A stretch of 64,000 nt of DNA, taken from assembly GCF_900635955.1 (NCBI RefSeq), contig NZ_LR134201.1, positions 3,224,001-3,288,000 on the forward strand, read 5' to 3'. The translations under genes and the position numbers were made by a program. The DNA comes from Cedecea lapagei (lineage in GTDB: Bacteria; Pseudomonadota; Gammaproteobacteria; Enterobacterales; Enterobacteriaceae). Below, piece after piece: positions 17,229-25,081 of the stretch. Every line of letters starts with the position of its first letter. Positions within the stretch are counted from its first letter, which is position 1. The notes under the pieces are model-generated. The model made no database searches and was not told where the DNA came from. It saw only the letters and a program-made list of their open reading frames with translations.

Positions 17229-17240
17229 GCACTCGCTCCA

Positions 17241-17759
17241 CTACAGCTTTTCCAGCCGCGCCTGGAATGCCGGATTAAGGGCGGTCAACGCCCGACGAAG
17301 GTTGCACTGGCGAGTGACTTTTGCAATATCCAGCAGCGGCGCGGGTATGGACTTCACGCCGGTATTATTCAACCACTGTAACACCGCTTCGAGGTTCCAC
17401 AGCGCGGTTTTCCCGTCATGCATTGGCGTCGGAAACGCTTCGCGGGAGACCATTATCTTTCGGATATACTGCCGTGACACCCCCAACAGTTCGGCGACGT
17501 CACTCAGCCCGACCAGGTCAGGTGCGGCTTCCACCAGCGAAGCGTCCGGAATAAGACGAGAGACATCCTTCAGCGCACTCAGCAACGCCTCTTCTGCACA
17601 GCCGGCTTCCCGGGTAAAGTTAAGGGCGATGCGCCCCGTGACCCCGATACCAATCAGGGCATCATCGCAGCCCCCTGCCCCCAGCATGCTAACCCACTGT
17701 TCCGGATCCTTTTGGCCATGGGGCAGATTAAAAATAAGCGTAAAGGTGTATTCCGCCAT
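17241..17759 (-). CDS. HicB-like/helix-turn-helix fusion; candidate antitoxin
   Basis: I do not recognise a named gene. 172 residues. The first ~75 residues (MAEYTFTLIFNLP..., GIGVTGRIALNFTREA, then an acidic helix) resemble the partly degraded RNase-H fold of HicB antitoxins. Residues 82-105 (LVGLSDVAELLGVSRQYIRKIMV) form a clear helix-turn-helix, followed by FPTPMHDGKTALWNLEAVLQWL, the winged-helix pattern of AlpA/excisionase proteins. It lies 15 bases downstream of the small ORF at 17775-18035, on the same strand, so the two form an operon in toxin-then-antitoxin order. Function is inferred from fold impressions and arrangement only. Confidence 0.65.
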   Translation of the reverse strand: MAEYTFTLIFNLPHGQKDPEQWVSMLGAGGCDDALIGIGVTGRIALNFTREAGCAEEALLSALKDVSRLIPDASLVEAAPDLVGLSDVAELLGVSRQYIRKIMVSREAFPTPMHDGKTALWNLEAVLQWLNNTGVKSIPAPLLDIAKVTRQCNLRRALTALNPAFQARLEKL

Positions 17760-17774
17760 GATGCATTCTCCTTG

Positions 17775-18035
17775 TTAGTGCAGGGCGCTGCGGGAGGCTA
17801 TATTTGCGCATCCATCCACAAGCCTACGAATTTGCCGGGCATGGTTCTCTGCGTTTCGCGGCGTACTCCAGATGCAGCTGATACAAAACTCCCCGCAGCG
17901 GCAGGCTTTATCGTTCCACGGGCAGTAAAGCTTTCCCCAGCAGTGAGAGCCGCCCTCTTTGATCCGCCATCCCTGAAATTCGGCGTAGCTTAATGCCGCC
18001 TCTATCTCTTTTTGCGGGTGCCGTTTTCTTGCCAT
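17775..18035 (-). CDS. Small Cys-rich HicA-like protein; candidate toxin
   Basis: Unrecognised 86-residue basic protein. The layout resembles HicA mRNA interferases: an N-terminal helix (KEIEAALSYAEFQGWRI), a GGSH motif at 28-31 where HicA has its catalytic GSHH histidine, a beta stretch, then STPRNAENHARQIRRLV as the last helix. Unlike HicA it has seven cysteines (32, 38, 45, 47, 51, 54, 76), suggesting metal binding or disulfides. The ribosome site GGAGGAG is strong. It is followed after 15 bases by the helix-turn-helix protein, and a perfect palindrome lies upstream at 18069-18082. Conservation elsewhere could not be tested. Confidence 0.6.
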   Translation of the reverse strand: MARKRHPQKEIEAALSYAEFQGWRIKEGGSHCWGKLYCPWNDKACRCGEFCISCIWSTPRNAENHARQIRRLVDGCANIASRSALH

Positions 18036-18068
18036 ATCTCCTCCGGCTAAAAAAGCATCTCATAATGA

Positions 18069-18082
18069 TTGTCATATGACAA
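18069..18082. promoter_or_regulatory. Palindromic operator upstream of the candidate toxin-antitoxin pair
   Basis: TTGTCATATGACAA is a perfect 14-bp palindrome 34 bases upstream of the small gene's start. It sits where an autoregulatory operator would be for the helix-turn-helix protein of the same operon. Inferred from position and symmetry. Confidence 0.5.
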
Positions 18083-18211
18083 CTTAAATTGTGAAATACT
18101 TTATCCTTGTTACCGGTGGGGCAAAATATTTGTTTTTGAGGAATATGCTAAAGCGGGAGACAGCGCGAAACGCCGCTGCGAGCGCGGCTTTTGTTGCGTC
18201 AGTCCTGCGGC

Positions 18212-18901
18212 TTATACCGCAAGAGCTGAGAGATCGAGATAGTGACCCATCGGAGTTTCATCGCGGATTTCCTCAAGCCAGGGGATCTCCCCCAGCAGAG
18301 GTGCCGGCAGCCGCTGCTTGAGCGTGGCAAGGTATTCTGCGTGCCTTTTGCCTGCTGGCTGAACGCCATTTGCGATCCAGCCCGCGAGCGGCAACCCGGC
18401 AGCAGCCACGGCCTGCGCTGTAAGCATCGCGTGGTTGATACAGCCCAGCTTTACCCCTACAACCAGTATGACCGGCAGCTGTTCGCTGATGACCCATTCG
18501 GCAAACGTAGTGGTTTCAGACAGCGGGGTAAACCACCCCCCGGCGCCTTCGACCTGAATCCAGTCGGCTTTTCCGGTAAGGTTTTGCAGGCCCGCAGACA
18601 TTGCTGAAAAGGTAATGGGGCGCTGCTCTTCAGCGCTTATAATGTGCGGTGAGGTTGGCTCGATAAAAGCCAGCGGATTAATTTGTTCATACGGCAGCGT
18701 CACCGAGCCGTTGCGTTGCAGAGCCAGCGCGTCGCTGTTACGAATCCCTTCTGCGGTCATTTCGCTGCCTGAGGCCACGGGCTTGTAGCCCACTGAACGA
18801 TACCCGGCAGCGCTGGCCGCCTGCAGCAGCGCACAGCTGGCCACGGTCTTGCCTACCTCCGTGTCGGTACCGGTCACAAACCACTTTTTAATCACGTTCA
18901 A
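18212..18901 (-). CDS. bioD: Dethiobiotin synthetase BioD
   Basis: ATP-dependent carboxylation of 7,8-diaminopelargonate to dethiobiotin, the penultimate step of biotin synthesis. 229 residues. The P-loop GTDTEVGKT at about 11-19, the substrate loop YKPVASG and QVEGAGGWFTPL near 118-129 are all intact. It is the last gene of bioBFCD; its start overlaps the end of bioC by 14 bases. The C-terminus is a little longer than that of E. coli BioD (225 residues). Confidence 0.95.
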   Translation of the reverse strand: MNVIKKWFVTGTDTEVGKTVASCALLQAASAAGYRSVGYKPVASGSEMTAEGIRNSDALALQRNGSVTLPYEQINPLAFIEPTSPHIISAEEQRPITFSAMSAGLQNLTGKADWIQVEGAGGWFTPLSETTTFAEWVISEQLPVILVVGVKLGCINHAMLTAQAVAAAGLPLAGWIANGVQPAGKRHAEYLATLKQRLPAPLLGEIPWLEEIRDETPMGHYLDLSALAV

Positions 18902-19646
18902 TCACTCCAAAAATTATCTGCCAGCTGAGGGAGAATAGCCCCTCTTGCTTTGGCCATGCTTCGCTAAGCCGGGCCAACTGCCCGCGCGTCATCAGGGTAT
19001 TTTTCCGGCCTTCATGCAGGTGTGTAGCCCCCACCCCCTTCAAAGAACGCATCGCACTCATAACGTCGGGGAACTGCTGGCTAACGGTGCGGCAGGTTAA
19101 TGCGGCTCGCCAGGAGCTGCAGGCTTGTTCTATCTCAGCGACGGATAAAAACTGGTTGGCATGCGGCCGTTTATCCACCTCTCGCCAGGCTTGATGAAGT
19201 TCGGGCAGCGAGCCTGCCGCAAGCGTGGTAAATGCAATGCAGCCCCCCGGTTTTGTCACGCGATACAGCTCGGATAAGCCCTGCCGCAGATCGCTGCACC
19301 ACTGAACGGCAAGATTACTCCACGCCAGGTCGACCTGTTCATCCGCCAGCGGGATGGACTCGATATCACCCTCAAGGAAACGGTGTGCCGAGTCGGTTTG
19401 CTGACATTGCTCAAGCATCTCTCTGGAGATGTCCAGCGCCACAACATCGCTTCCCCTCTCTCGCCATAATCGGCTATACCAGCCCGTGCCGCAGCCTGCG
19501 TCCAGCACGCTGTTAGCACCGCGAGTCGCCAGCCCTTCCAGCAGGTAATTCCCGCAGGTTCGCTGCAGGTTGGCAAAGCGTTCGTAGGTTCCGGCTGCCC
19601 GTCCAAAAGCTGCCGCAACCGCTACTTTATCAACCAGCTGCGTCAT
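18888..19646 (-). CDS. bioC: Malonyl-ACP O-methyltransferase BioC
   Basis: Methylates malonyl-ACP so that the pimelate chain can be built by fatty acid synthase. The class I SAM-binding motif VLDAGCGTGWYSRLW lies near residue 48, followed by ALDIS and DLAWSNLAVQWC, and the C-terminal AMRSLKGVGATHLHEGR matches E. coli BioC. ATG 19646 (MTQLVDKVAVAAAFGRAA) gives 252 residues, as in E. coli (251); a further ATG at 19670 would extend deeper into bioF. It overlaps bioF by 17 bases and bioD by 14. Confidence 0.94.
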   Translation of the reverse strand: MTQLVDKVAVAAAFGRAAGTYERFANLQRTCGNYLLEGLATRGANSVLDAGCGTGWYSRLWRERGSDVVALDISREMLEQCQQTDSAHRFLEGDIESIPLADEQVDLAWSNLAVQWCSDLRQGLSELYRVTKPGGCIAFTTLAAGSLPELHQAWREVDKRPHANQFLSVAEIEQACSSWRAALTCRTVSQQFPDVMSAMRSLKGVGATHLHEGRKNTLMTRGQLARLSEAWPKQEGLFSLSWQIIFGVIERD

Positions 19647-20781
19647 AGAGCGCCTCCAGCAGTGCGGCAATATCGTCTGAGGTATGGGCGGCAGTAAGAG
19701 TAATGCGCAGGCGTGCGCTGCCGGGGGGAACGGTTGGCGGACGAATGGCCGTTAGCCAGAATCCTTTCTCTCTCAGGCGAGCGGCGAGATCCAGCGACAG
19801 CTGATTCTCTCCCACAATCAGCGGCTGAATCGCACTGAACGAATCGGCAAGTTTCAGTGAGAGCTGCATGGCCCCCTGACGAAAGTGGTGGATATTTTCA
19901 GCAAGCCGTTCTCTGTATTCGCTACCCTGCTGAACCACTTTTAACGCAGCCTGCAGCGAAACGGCCTGCGCCGGAGGCATGGCCGTGCTGTAGATAAGAT
20001 GACGGGCAAACTGCAGCAGATAATTTGCAGTTTCCTCGCTGCACAACACCGCGGCACCGCTGCCGCCAAAAGCTTTACCAAAGGTAACGACCAGAATCTC
20101 TGGCCTGATATTTTGCTGATGACAGCTGCCGCGGCCTTCGTCGCCGATTACGCCAATACCGTGGGCATCGTCGACCATCAGCCAGCTGCCAGACTGCCGT
20201 GAGGCCTGTGCAATGTCTGCCAGCGGCGCGCCGTCACCGTCCATGCTGAAAATACCTTCGGTAAGGATCAGTCGTTCGCCGCCATGCGATTTATCAAGCT
20301 GCGCCGCAAGCGACGCCACATCGTTATGATGAAACCTGCGCAGCTGCGCCGGGCTTTGCATTGCCGCCTCGATCATTGAGGCATGACAAAGCCTGTCGGC
20401 GATAAGCGCGTCCGTTTTTTGCGCCAGCGCCGAGATCGCCGCCTGGTTTGCGCCATAGCCGGAAATAAACAGCAGCGCTCGTTCAAAACCCAGCCAGCCA
20501 GCCAGCTGCTCCTCAAAGGCCTGGTGCGCACGGCTATAGCCAGTGACGTGCCCTGAGCCGCCGCTGCCAACGCCAAACTCTGCGGCACCTTTTTGCCAGG
20601 CCTCCACAATTCGCGGATGCTGGCTTAGCCCCAGGTAGTCGTTGCTGGAAAAATTCAGATATTCACGGTTGTTCGCCATGAAGATCCGCCCGTTTCCAAG
20701 CATATTGGCCTGCCGGGTGCGGAAGCTTGCGCTTGCCCGCCGTTCGCTTAAAGCCTCAGAGATTCGCTGCTGCCAGCTCAT
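19630..20781 (-). CDS. bioF: 8-amino-7-oxononanoate synthase BioF
   Basis: PLP enzyme that condenses pimeloyl-ACP with alanine. 383 residues (E. coli 384). Fold-type I motifs are present: NDYLGLSQHP near 48, GSGGSGHVTGY near 73, DDAHGIGVIG near 203 and the PLP lysine in TFGKAFGGSGA near 236. Its ATG overlaps the bioB TGA by 4 bases (ATGA), giving tight coupling in the bioBFCD operon. Confidence 0.95.
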   Translation of the reverse strand: MSWQQRISEALSERRASASFRTRQANMLGNGRIFMANNREYLNFSSNDYLGLSQHPRIVEAWQKGAAEFGVGSGGSGHVTGYSRAHQAFEEQLAGWLGFERALLFISGYGANQAAISALAQKTDALIADRLCHASMIEAAMQSPAQLRRFHHNDVASLAAQLDKSHGGERLILTEGIFSMDGDGAPLADIAQASRQSGSWLMVDDAHGIGVIGDEGRGSCHQQNIRPEILVVTFGKAFGGSGAAVLCSEETANYLLQFARHLIYSTAMPPAQAVSLQAALKVVQQGSEYRERLAENIHHFRQGAMQLSLKLADSFSAIQPLIVGENQLSLDLAARLREKGFWLTAIRPPTVPPGSARLRITLTAAHTSDDIAALLEALYDAAG

Positions 20782-21818
20782 ACCGCCGCCGCGTTGTAGT
20801 AACTGTCGGTATCGGCGTTCAGCAGCTGACCTGCCAGCTGTTCCTGCTGCTCGTTGTCGCCCAGCTCGGTGGTGGTTTGCTGTGGGTTAAGCCCCAGCTT
20901 GCGGAACAGCTGCAAATCTTTGTCCTCTTCCGGGTTCGGCGTGGTGAGCAGCTTGCAGCCGTAGAAGATGGAGTTTGCTCCGGCCATAAAGCACATCGCC
21001 TGCGTCTGCTCGCTCATTTGTTCGCGACCGGCGGACAGGCGCACATAAGAGGCTGGCATCATGATTCTCGCCACGGCAATGGTACGGATGAAATCAAAGG
21101 CATCCACGTCTTCGTTATCCGCCAGAGGCGTCCCTTTCACCTTCACCAGCATGTTGATTGGCACGCTTTCAGGCGGGGTGGGTAGATTGGCTAGCTGCAG
21201 CAGCAGACCGGCGCGGTCGGTGACGGTTTCGCCCAGCCCGACGATGCCGCCGGAGCAGACTTTAATCCCCGCATCACGGACTTTATCGAGGGTATCAAGA
21301 CGCTCCTGATAGGTTCGGGTGGTGATGATATTGCCGTAGAATTCCGGGGAGGTATCGAGGTTGTGGTTGTAGTAATCCAGCCCCGCCGAGGCCAGACGTT
21401 CCGCCTGTTCATTAGTCAGCGTGCCGAGCGTCATGCAGGTTTCCAGTCCCATAGCGCGAACGCCCTGCACCATCTGCTCCAGATAGGGCATATCGCGTTC
21501 ATGCGGGTTTTTCCAGGCCGCCCCCATGCAGAAGCGGGTTGAGCCTGCATTTTTGGCCTTACGAGCGGAGTCCAGTACCTGCTCAACTTCCATCAGCCGT
21601 TCGGCCTCCAGGCCGGTTTTGTAGCGGGCGCTCTGCGGGCAGTATTTACAGTCTTCCGGGCAGGCGCCTGTTTTGATCGACAGCAAGGTACTGACCTGTA
21701 CCTGACGTGGGTCGAAATGCTGACGATGGATTTGTTGGGCTTCAAACAGCAGCTCCAACAACGGTTTTTGAAATAAAGCGGTGACCTGCGACATTGTCCA
21801 GCGTGCGTGGTGAGCCAT
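20778..21818 (-). CDS. bioB: Biotin synthase BioB (radical SAM)
   Basis: Inserts sulfur into dethiobiotin to form biotin, using a radical-SAM 4Fe-4S cluster and a sacrificial 2Fe-2S cluster. 346 residues, the same as E. coli. The CxxxCxxC motif is in TGACPEDCKYCPQS near residues 51-64; NHNLDTSPEFYG and the YVRLSAGREQM segment with the conserved arginine are intact. First gene of bioBFCD, transcribed leftward from the face-to-face promoters at the BirA operator; ATG 21818 has GGAGAGG upstream. Confidence 0.96.
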   Translation of the reverse strand: MAHHARWTMSQVTALFQKPLLELLFEAQQIHRQHFDPRQVQVSTLLSIKTGACPEDCKYCPQSARYKTGLEAERLMEVEQVLDSARKAKNAGSTRFCMGAAWKNPHERDMPYLEQMVQGVRAMGLETCMTLGTLTNEQAERLASAGLDYYNHNLDTSPEFYGNIITTRTYQERLDTLDKVRDAGIKVCSGGIVGLGETVTDRAGLLLQLANLPTPPESVPINMLVKVKGTPLADNEDVDAFDFIRTIAVARIMMPASYVRLSAGREQMSEQTQAMCFMAGANSIFYGCKLLTTPNPEEDKDLQLFRKLGLNPQQTTTELGDNEQQEQLAGQLLNADTDSYYNAAAV

Positions 21819-21864
21819 GGGGCCTCTCCAAAAGGGGTGTTATAGAAAATCGATTGACGTTATA

Positions 21865-21900
21865 CTTGTAAACCTAAATGTTTTTTAAATGGTTTACAAG
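21865..21900. promoter_or_regulatory. BirA (biotin repressor) operator between bioB and bioA
   Basis: CTTGTAAACC and GGTTTACAAG form a perfect 10-bp inverted repeat around a 16-base spacer. This is the classical bio operator bound by biotinoyl-AMP-loaded BirA, repressing bioA and bioBFCD together. The bioA start at 21908 is only 8 bases beyond it, so the bioA promoter must lie within or left of it. Confidence 0.95.
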
Positions 21901-21907
21901 TCACCCT

Positions 21908-23194
21908 ATGACCCCTGCTGATTTAGCGTTCGACCAGCAACATATCTGGCACCCGTACACCTCGATGAGCAAGCCGCTCCCGGTTTATCCCGTTGTTGCC
22001 GCGGTGGGCTGCGAGCTGCAGTTGGATGACGGGCGTATGCTCGTCGACGGCATGTCGTCCTGGTGGGCGGCTATCCATGGCTACAATCATCCACGGCTTA
22101 ATCAGGCGATGAAGGCCCAGATAGACCGCATGTCCCACGTTATGTTTGGCGGCATCACCCATCCCTCTGCCGTTGAGCTGTGCCGCAAGCTGGTAGCGAT
22201 GACGCCCGCTCCGCTGGAATGCGTATTTCTGGCGGACTCCGGTTCGGTAGCCGTTGAGGTCGCCATGAAAATGGCGCTGCAGTACTGGCATGCAAAGGGC
22301 CAGCCGCGTCAGCGTTTTCTGACCTTCCGTAACGGCTATCACGGCGACACTTTTGGCGCGATGTCCGTCTGCGACCCCGACAACTCTATGCACAGCCTCT
22401 GGCAAGGCTATTTACCCGAGCATCTGTTTGCCCCCGCTCCGCAGTGTACTTTTGGGGAGGAGTGGAGCGAGATGGATATGGTTCCTTTTGCGCGTCTGAT
22501 GGCCGCCCATCGCGAAGAGATTGCCGCGGTCATTCTGGAGCCGGTGGTCCAGGGGGCGGGCGGAATGCGCTTTTACCATCCTGAATGGCTGCGCCGCATC
22601 CGCCGCATGTGCGATCGGGAAGGGATCCTGCTGATTGCCGACGAAATCGCAACGGGCTTTGGCCGCACAGGCAAACTGTTTGCCTGTGACCACGCGGATA
22701 TTTCGCCGGATATTATGTGTCTGGGCAAGGCATTGACCGGCGGAACAATGACGCTCTCAGCCACGCTCGCCACCCGGCACGTAGCGGAAACCATCAGCGA
22801 CGGTGAAGCCGGTTGCTTTATGCATGGCCCAACGTTTATGGGCAACCCGCTGGCCTGTGCCGTGGCCAGCGAAAGCCTGGCGCTACTGGCAGAGGGGGAC
22901 TGGCAGCAGCAGGTTGATGCTATTGAACTCCAGCTTCAGGAAGGCCTGCTCCCGCTCGCTGCGAGCGAACACGTTGCCGATGTCCGTGTCCTGGGCGCAA
23001 TTGGCGTTGTGGAAACAAGAAGGCCTGTCGATATGGCTGCCCTGCAGCGATTTTTTGTCGAGCAGGGCGTCTGGATCCGTCCGTTTGGCCGTCTGATTTA
23101 CCTGATGCCACCCTATGTCATCACTCCTGCACAGCTGAATAAACTGATTTCTGCCGTTGCACAGGCGGTAAAAAACCCTGAGTTTTTCAGCTAA
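21908..23194 (+). CDS. bioA: Adenosylmethionine-8-amino-7-oxononanoate aminotransferase BioA
   Basis: PLP aminotransferase that makes 7,8-diaminopelargonate, with S-adenosylmethionine as amino donor. ATG 21908 (MTPADLAFDQQHIWHPYTSM) gives 428 residues, against 429 in E. coli; an in-frame ATG at 21878 lies inside the BirA operator and was rejected. Key segments: DGMSSWWAAIHGYNHP near 46, GYHGDTFGAMSVCD near 142, IADEIATGFGRTG near 242 and the PLP lysine in CLGKALTGGTMTL near 274. Divergent from bioBFCD. Confidence 0.95.
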   Translation: MTPADLAFDQQHIWHPYTSMSKPLPVYPVVAAVGCELQLDDGRMLVDGMSSWWAAIHGYNHPRLNQAMKAQIDRMSHVMFGGITHPSAVELCRKLVAMTPAPLECVFLADSGSVAVEVAMKMALQYWHAKGQPRQRFLTFRNGYHGDTFGAMSVCDPDNSMHSLWQGYLPEHLFAPAPQCTFGEEWSEMDMVPFARLMAAHREEIAAVILEPVVQGAGGMRFYHPEWLRRIRRMCDREGILLIADEIATGFGRTGKLFACDHADISPDIMCLGKALTGGTMTLSATLATRHVAETISDGEAGCFMHGPTFMGNPLACAVASESLALLAEGDWQQQVDAIELQLQEGLLPLAASEHVADVRVLGAIGVVETRRPVDMAALQRFFVEQGVWIRPFGRLIYLMPPYVITPAQLNKLISAVAQAVKNPEFFS

Positions 23195-23209
23195 TACCTG
23201 TCTTAAAAC

Positions 23210-23234
23210 CAGGCCGGCTTCACCTGCCGGCCTG
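23210..23234 (+). terminator. Hairpin after bioA
   Basis: CAGGCCGGC-TTCACCT-GCCGGCCTG, a perfect 9-bp stem 16 bases after the bioA stop. No strong T run follows, so it may terminate inefficiently or protect the mRNA end. Confidence 0.45.
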
Positions 23235-23360
23235 CTCTATCCCGCCGTTAATATGTTTCTGAAATTAATTTATACAAATAAAGAGCATTAAGTTATTAAT
23301 CCCTTCCCGCCTCGCTGCCGATTATCTTTGCACCGGTTTGATATCACAGAGAGACAGAAA

Positions 23361-23600
23361 ATGAAGAGAATCGTTGCGCTCAGCTTCTGCCTGATGGCAT
23401 GCAGTGCCTTTGCCGACACGGGATCGCCGCAGCTGAAAGCGGAATCACAGTCGCTGATTCGGCAGGCAGGCTATCAGTGCGATACCGTGAACAGCGTTTA
23501 CCCTGCAGCCTTTGGCGGCTCGCTCACCGTCTCCTGCGACAGTGACCAAAAATATATTATTCGCAAGAAGAACGGCCAGTTCAGCGTAGAAAAAGAGTAA
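23361..23600 (+). CDS. Small secreted hypothetical protein
   Basis: 79 residues, not recognised by name. It starts with a good signal peptide (MKRIVALSFCLMACSAFA, cleavage likely after SAFA) and the mature part is about 60 residues with two cysteines (QCDTV and SCDSD), probably a disulfide in the periplasm. ATG 23361 follows GAGAGACAGAAA. It sits alone between bioA and ybhC, where K-12 has ybhB and other genes. The TonB-like or inhibitor-like short fold cannot be judged from sequence alone. Terminator-like hairpins flank it on both sides, so it is probably monocistronic. Confidence 0.75.
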   Translation: MKRIVALSFCLMACSAFADTGSPQLKAESQSLIRQAGYQCDTVNSVYPAAFGGSLTVSCDSDQKYIIRKKNGQFSVEKE

Positions 23601-23645
23601 CAGCCCCCTTTTTCACCCTCGGAAAATCCCCTCTTTTCTCTTTCT

Positions 23646-23676
23646 GAAGCCGATTTGCACAATCGGCTTCCCGTTT
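23646..23676 (+). terminator. Terminator-like hairpin before ybhC
   Basis: GAAGCCGATT-TGCAC-AATCGGCTTC, a perfect 10-bp stem followed by CCGTTTC. It would end the transcript of the small secreted protein. The T run is short. Confidence 0.5.
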
Positions 23677-23743
23677 CGCTCAACTTAGTATAAAAAGCAG
23701 GTTTTGAAATAACCCTCTATTCACCGTACAGCAAGGAGCAACC

Positions 23744-25027
23744 TTGAACACATTATCGGTTTCTCGCCGCGCTGCAGCCCTGGCCTTCGCCGTGGCGCTG
23801 AGTGCATGTAGCTCAACCCCACCCCAGGACAAACCGTCTACTCAGGTGGCGCCGGGAACCCAGTCCCGCCCGATCCTGGCGGCTGATGAAGCACAGAATT
23901 TCGTTGCTGCACGCTACTTCACGGCAATGAACCCTAATGAAGCTGCGTGGACGCCATCGCCGATTCGTACGCCTCAGCAACCTGACTTCGTGGTCGGCCC
24001 TGCGGGCACAGCCGGGGTGACCCACACGTCAATTCAGGCCGCCGTTGATGCAGCGATTATCAAACACAGCAGCTCCCGCCTCTATATCGCCATTATGCCG
24101 GGTGTCTATGAAGGTACCGTGTATATTCCTGCCGCCTCCGGTAGCGTGACGCTGTACGGGACTTCAGGTAACGCAGACGATGTCAAAATTGGCCTGACGC
24201 TGGATTCCGAAATCGACCCGGCAACCTGGCGCCGTACCGTTAATCCCGCTGGCAAATATATGCCTGGGAAACCAGCATGGTACATGTTTGATAGCTGCCA
24301 GAGCCGCCGCAGCGCGACCGTAGGCGTAATGTGTTCTGCCGCCGTCTGGTCACAGAACAATGGCCTGCAGCTCCAGAACCTGACTATCCAGAACACCCTG
24401 GGCGACAGCGTTGATGCCGGTAACCACCAGGCCGTGGCGCTACGCAGCGATGGCGACAAAGTGCAGCTAAACAACGTTCATCTGCTGGGGCGTCAGAATA
24501 CCTTCTTCGTAACCAACAGCGACGTTCAGAACCGCATGCTGACCAACCGTCAGACTCGGACGCTGGTCACCAACAGCTATATCGAAGGGGATGTGGATGT
24601 GGTGGCAGGCCGTGGCGCCGTGGTGTTCGATAACACCGATTTCCGCCTGGTGAGCAGCCGTACTAAAGAAGGCTATGTGTTCGCGCCAGCCACCCTGCCA
24701 AACATCTACTACGGCTTCCTGGCCACAAACAGCCGCTTTACCGCAGCAGGTGACGCCCAGCTCGGTCGTGCATGGGATTTAGCCGGGAGCGAAAACGGCC
24801 AGGCTGCTAATGGTCAGGTAGTGATCCGCGACAGCGTGATCAACGAAGGCTTCAACACGGCTAAACCGTGGGGCGATGCGCTGGGCTCTAAGCGTCCATT
24901 CGCGGGCAACGTTGGCGCCAAAGACGATAAAGGCGGCATCAAACGCGACCTGAATGACCCAGGCTTTAACCGTATGTGGGAGTTCAATAACCGCGGTTTA
25001 GGTAGCCCGGTCGTCGAAGAGAAGTAA
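23744..25027 (+). CDS. ybhC: Outer-membrane lipoprotein YbhC (pectinesterase family, acyl-CoA thioesterase in E. coli)
   Basis: 427 residues, as in E. coli YbhC. An N-terminal lipoprotein signal ends in the lipobox LSAC near residue 22. The rest is a right-handed beta-helix of the carbohydrate-esterase 8 (pectin methylesterase) family, with GDSVDAGN, LGRQNTFFV and the YIEGDVDVVAGRGAVVFDN strand carrying the catalytic aspartate. E. coli YbhC lacks pectinesterase activity and has been assayed as a thioesterase. The start codon is TTG 23744, supported by AAGGAG nine bases upstream and the E. coli N-terminus MNTFSVSR. Confidence 0.92.
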   Translation: MNTLSVSRRAAALAFAVALSACSSTPPQDKPSTQVAPGTQSRPILAADEAQNFVAARYFTAMNPNEAAWTPSPIRTPQQPDFVVGPAGTAGVTHTSIQAAVDAAIIKHSSSRLYIAIMPGVYEGTVYIPAASGSVTLYGTSGNADDVKIGLTLDSEIDPATWRRTVNPAGKYMPGKPAWYMFDSCQSRRSATVGVMCSAAVWSQNNGLQLQNLTIQNTLGDSVDAGNHQAVALRSDGDKVQLNNVHLLGRQNTFFVTNSDVQNRMLTNRQTRTLVTNSYIEGDVDVVAGRGAVVFDNTDFRLVSSRTKEGYVFAPATLPNIYYGFLATNSRFTAAGDAQLGRAWDLAGSENGQAANGQVVIRDSVINEGFNTAKPWGDALGSKRPFAGNVGAKDDKGGIKRDLNDPGFNRMWEFNNRGLGSPVVEEK

Positions 25028-25039
25028 TTCTCGGTTATT

Positions 25040-25071
25040 AAGAAAAAACCTCGCGATGCGAGGTTTTTTTA
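25040..25071. terminator. Bidirectional terminator between ybhC and pgl
   Basis: AAAAAACCTCGC-GAT-GCGAGGTTTTTTT: a strong stem with A and T runs on either side, serving both convergent genes. Confidence 0.9.
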
Positions 25072-25081
25072 TGCCTGAAAA

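Noticed and set aside
21878..21907. Upstream start for bioA at 21878
   Set aside because: Lies within the BirA operator and has no ribosome site; the E. coli protein begins at the equivalent of 21908.
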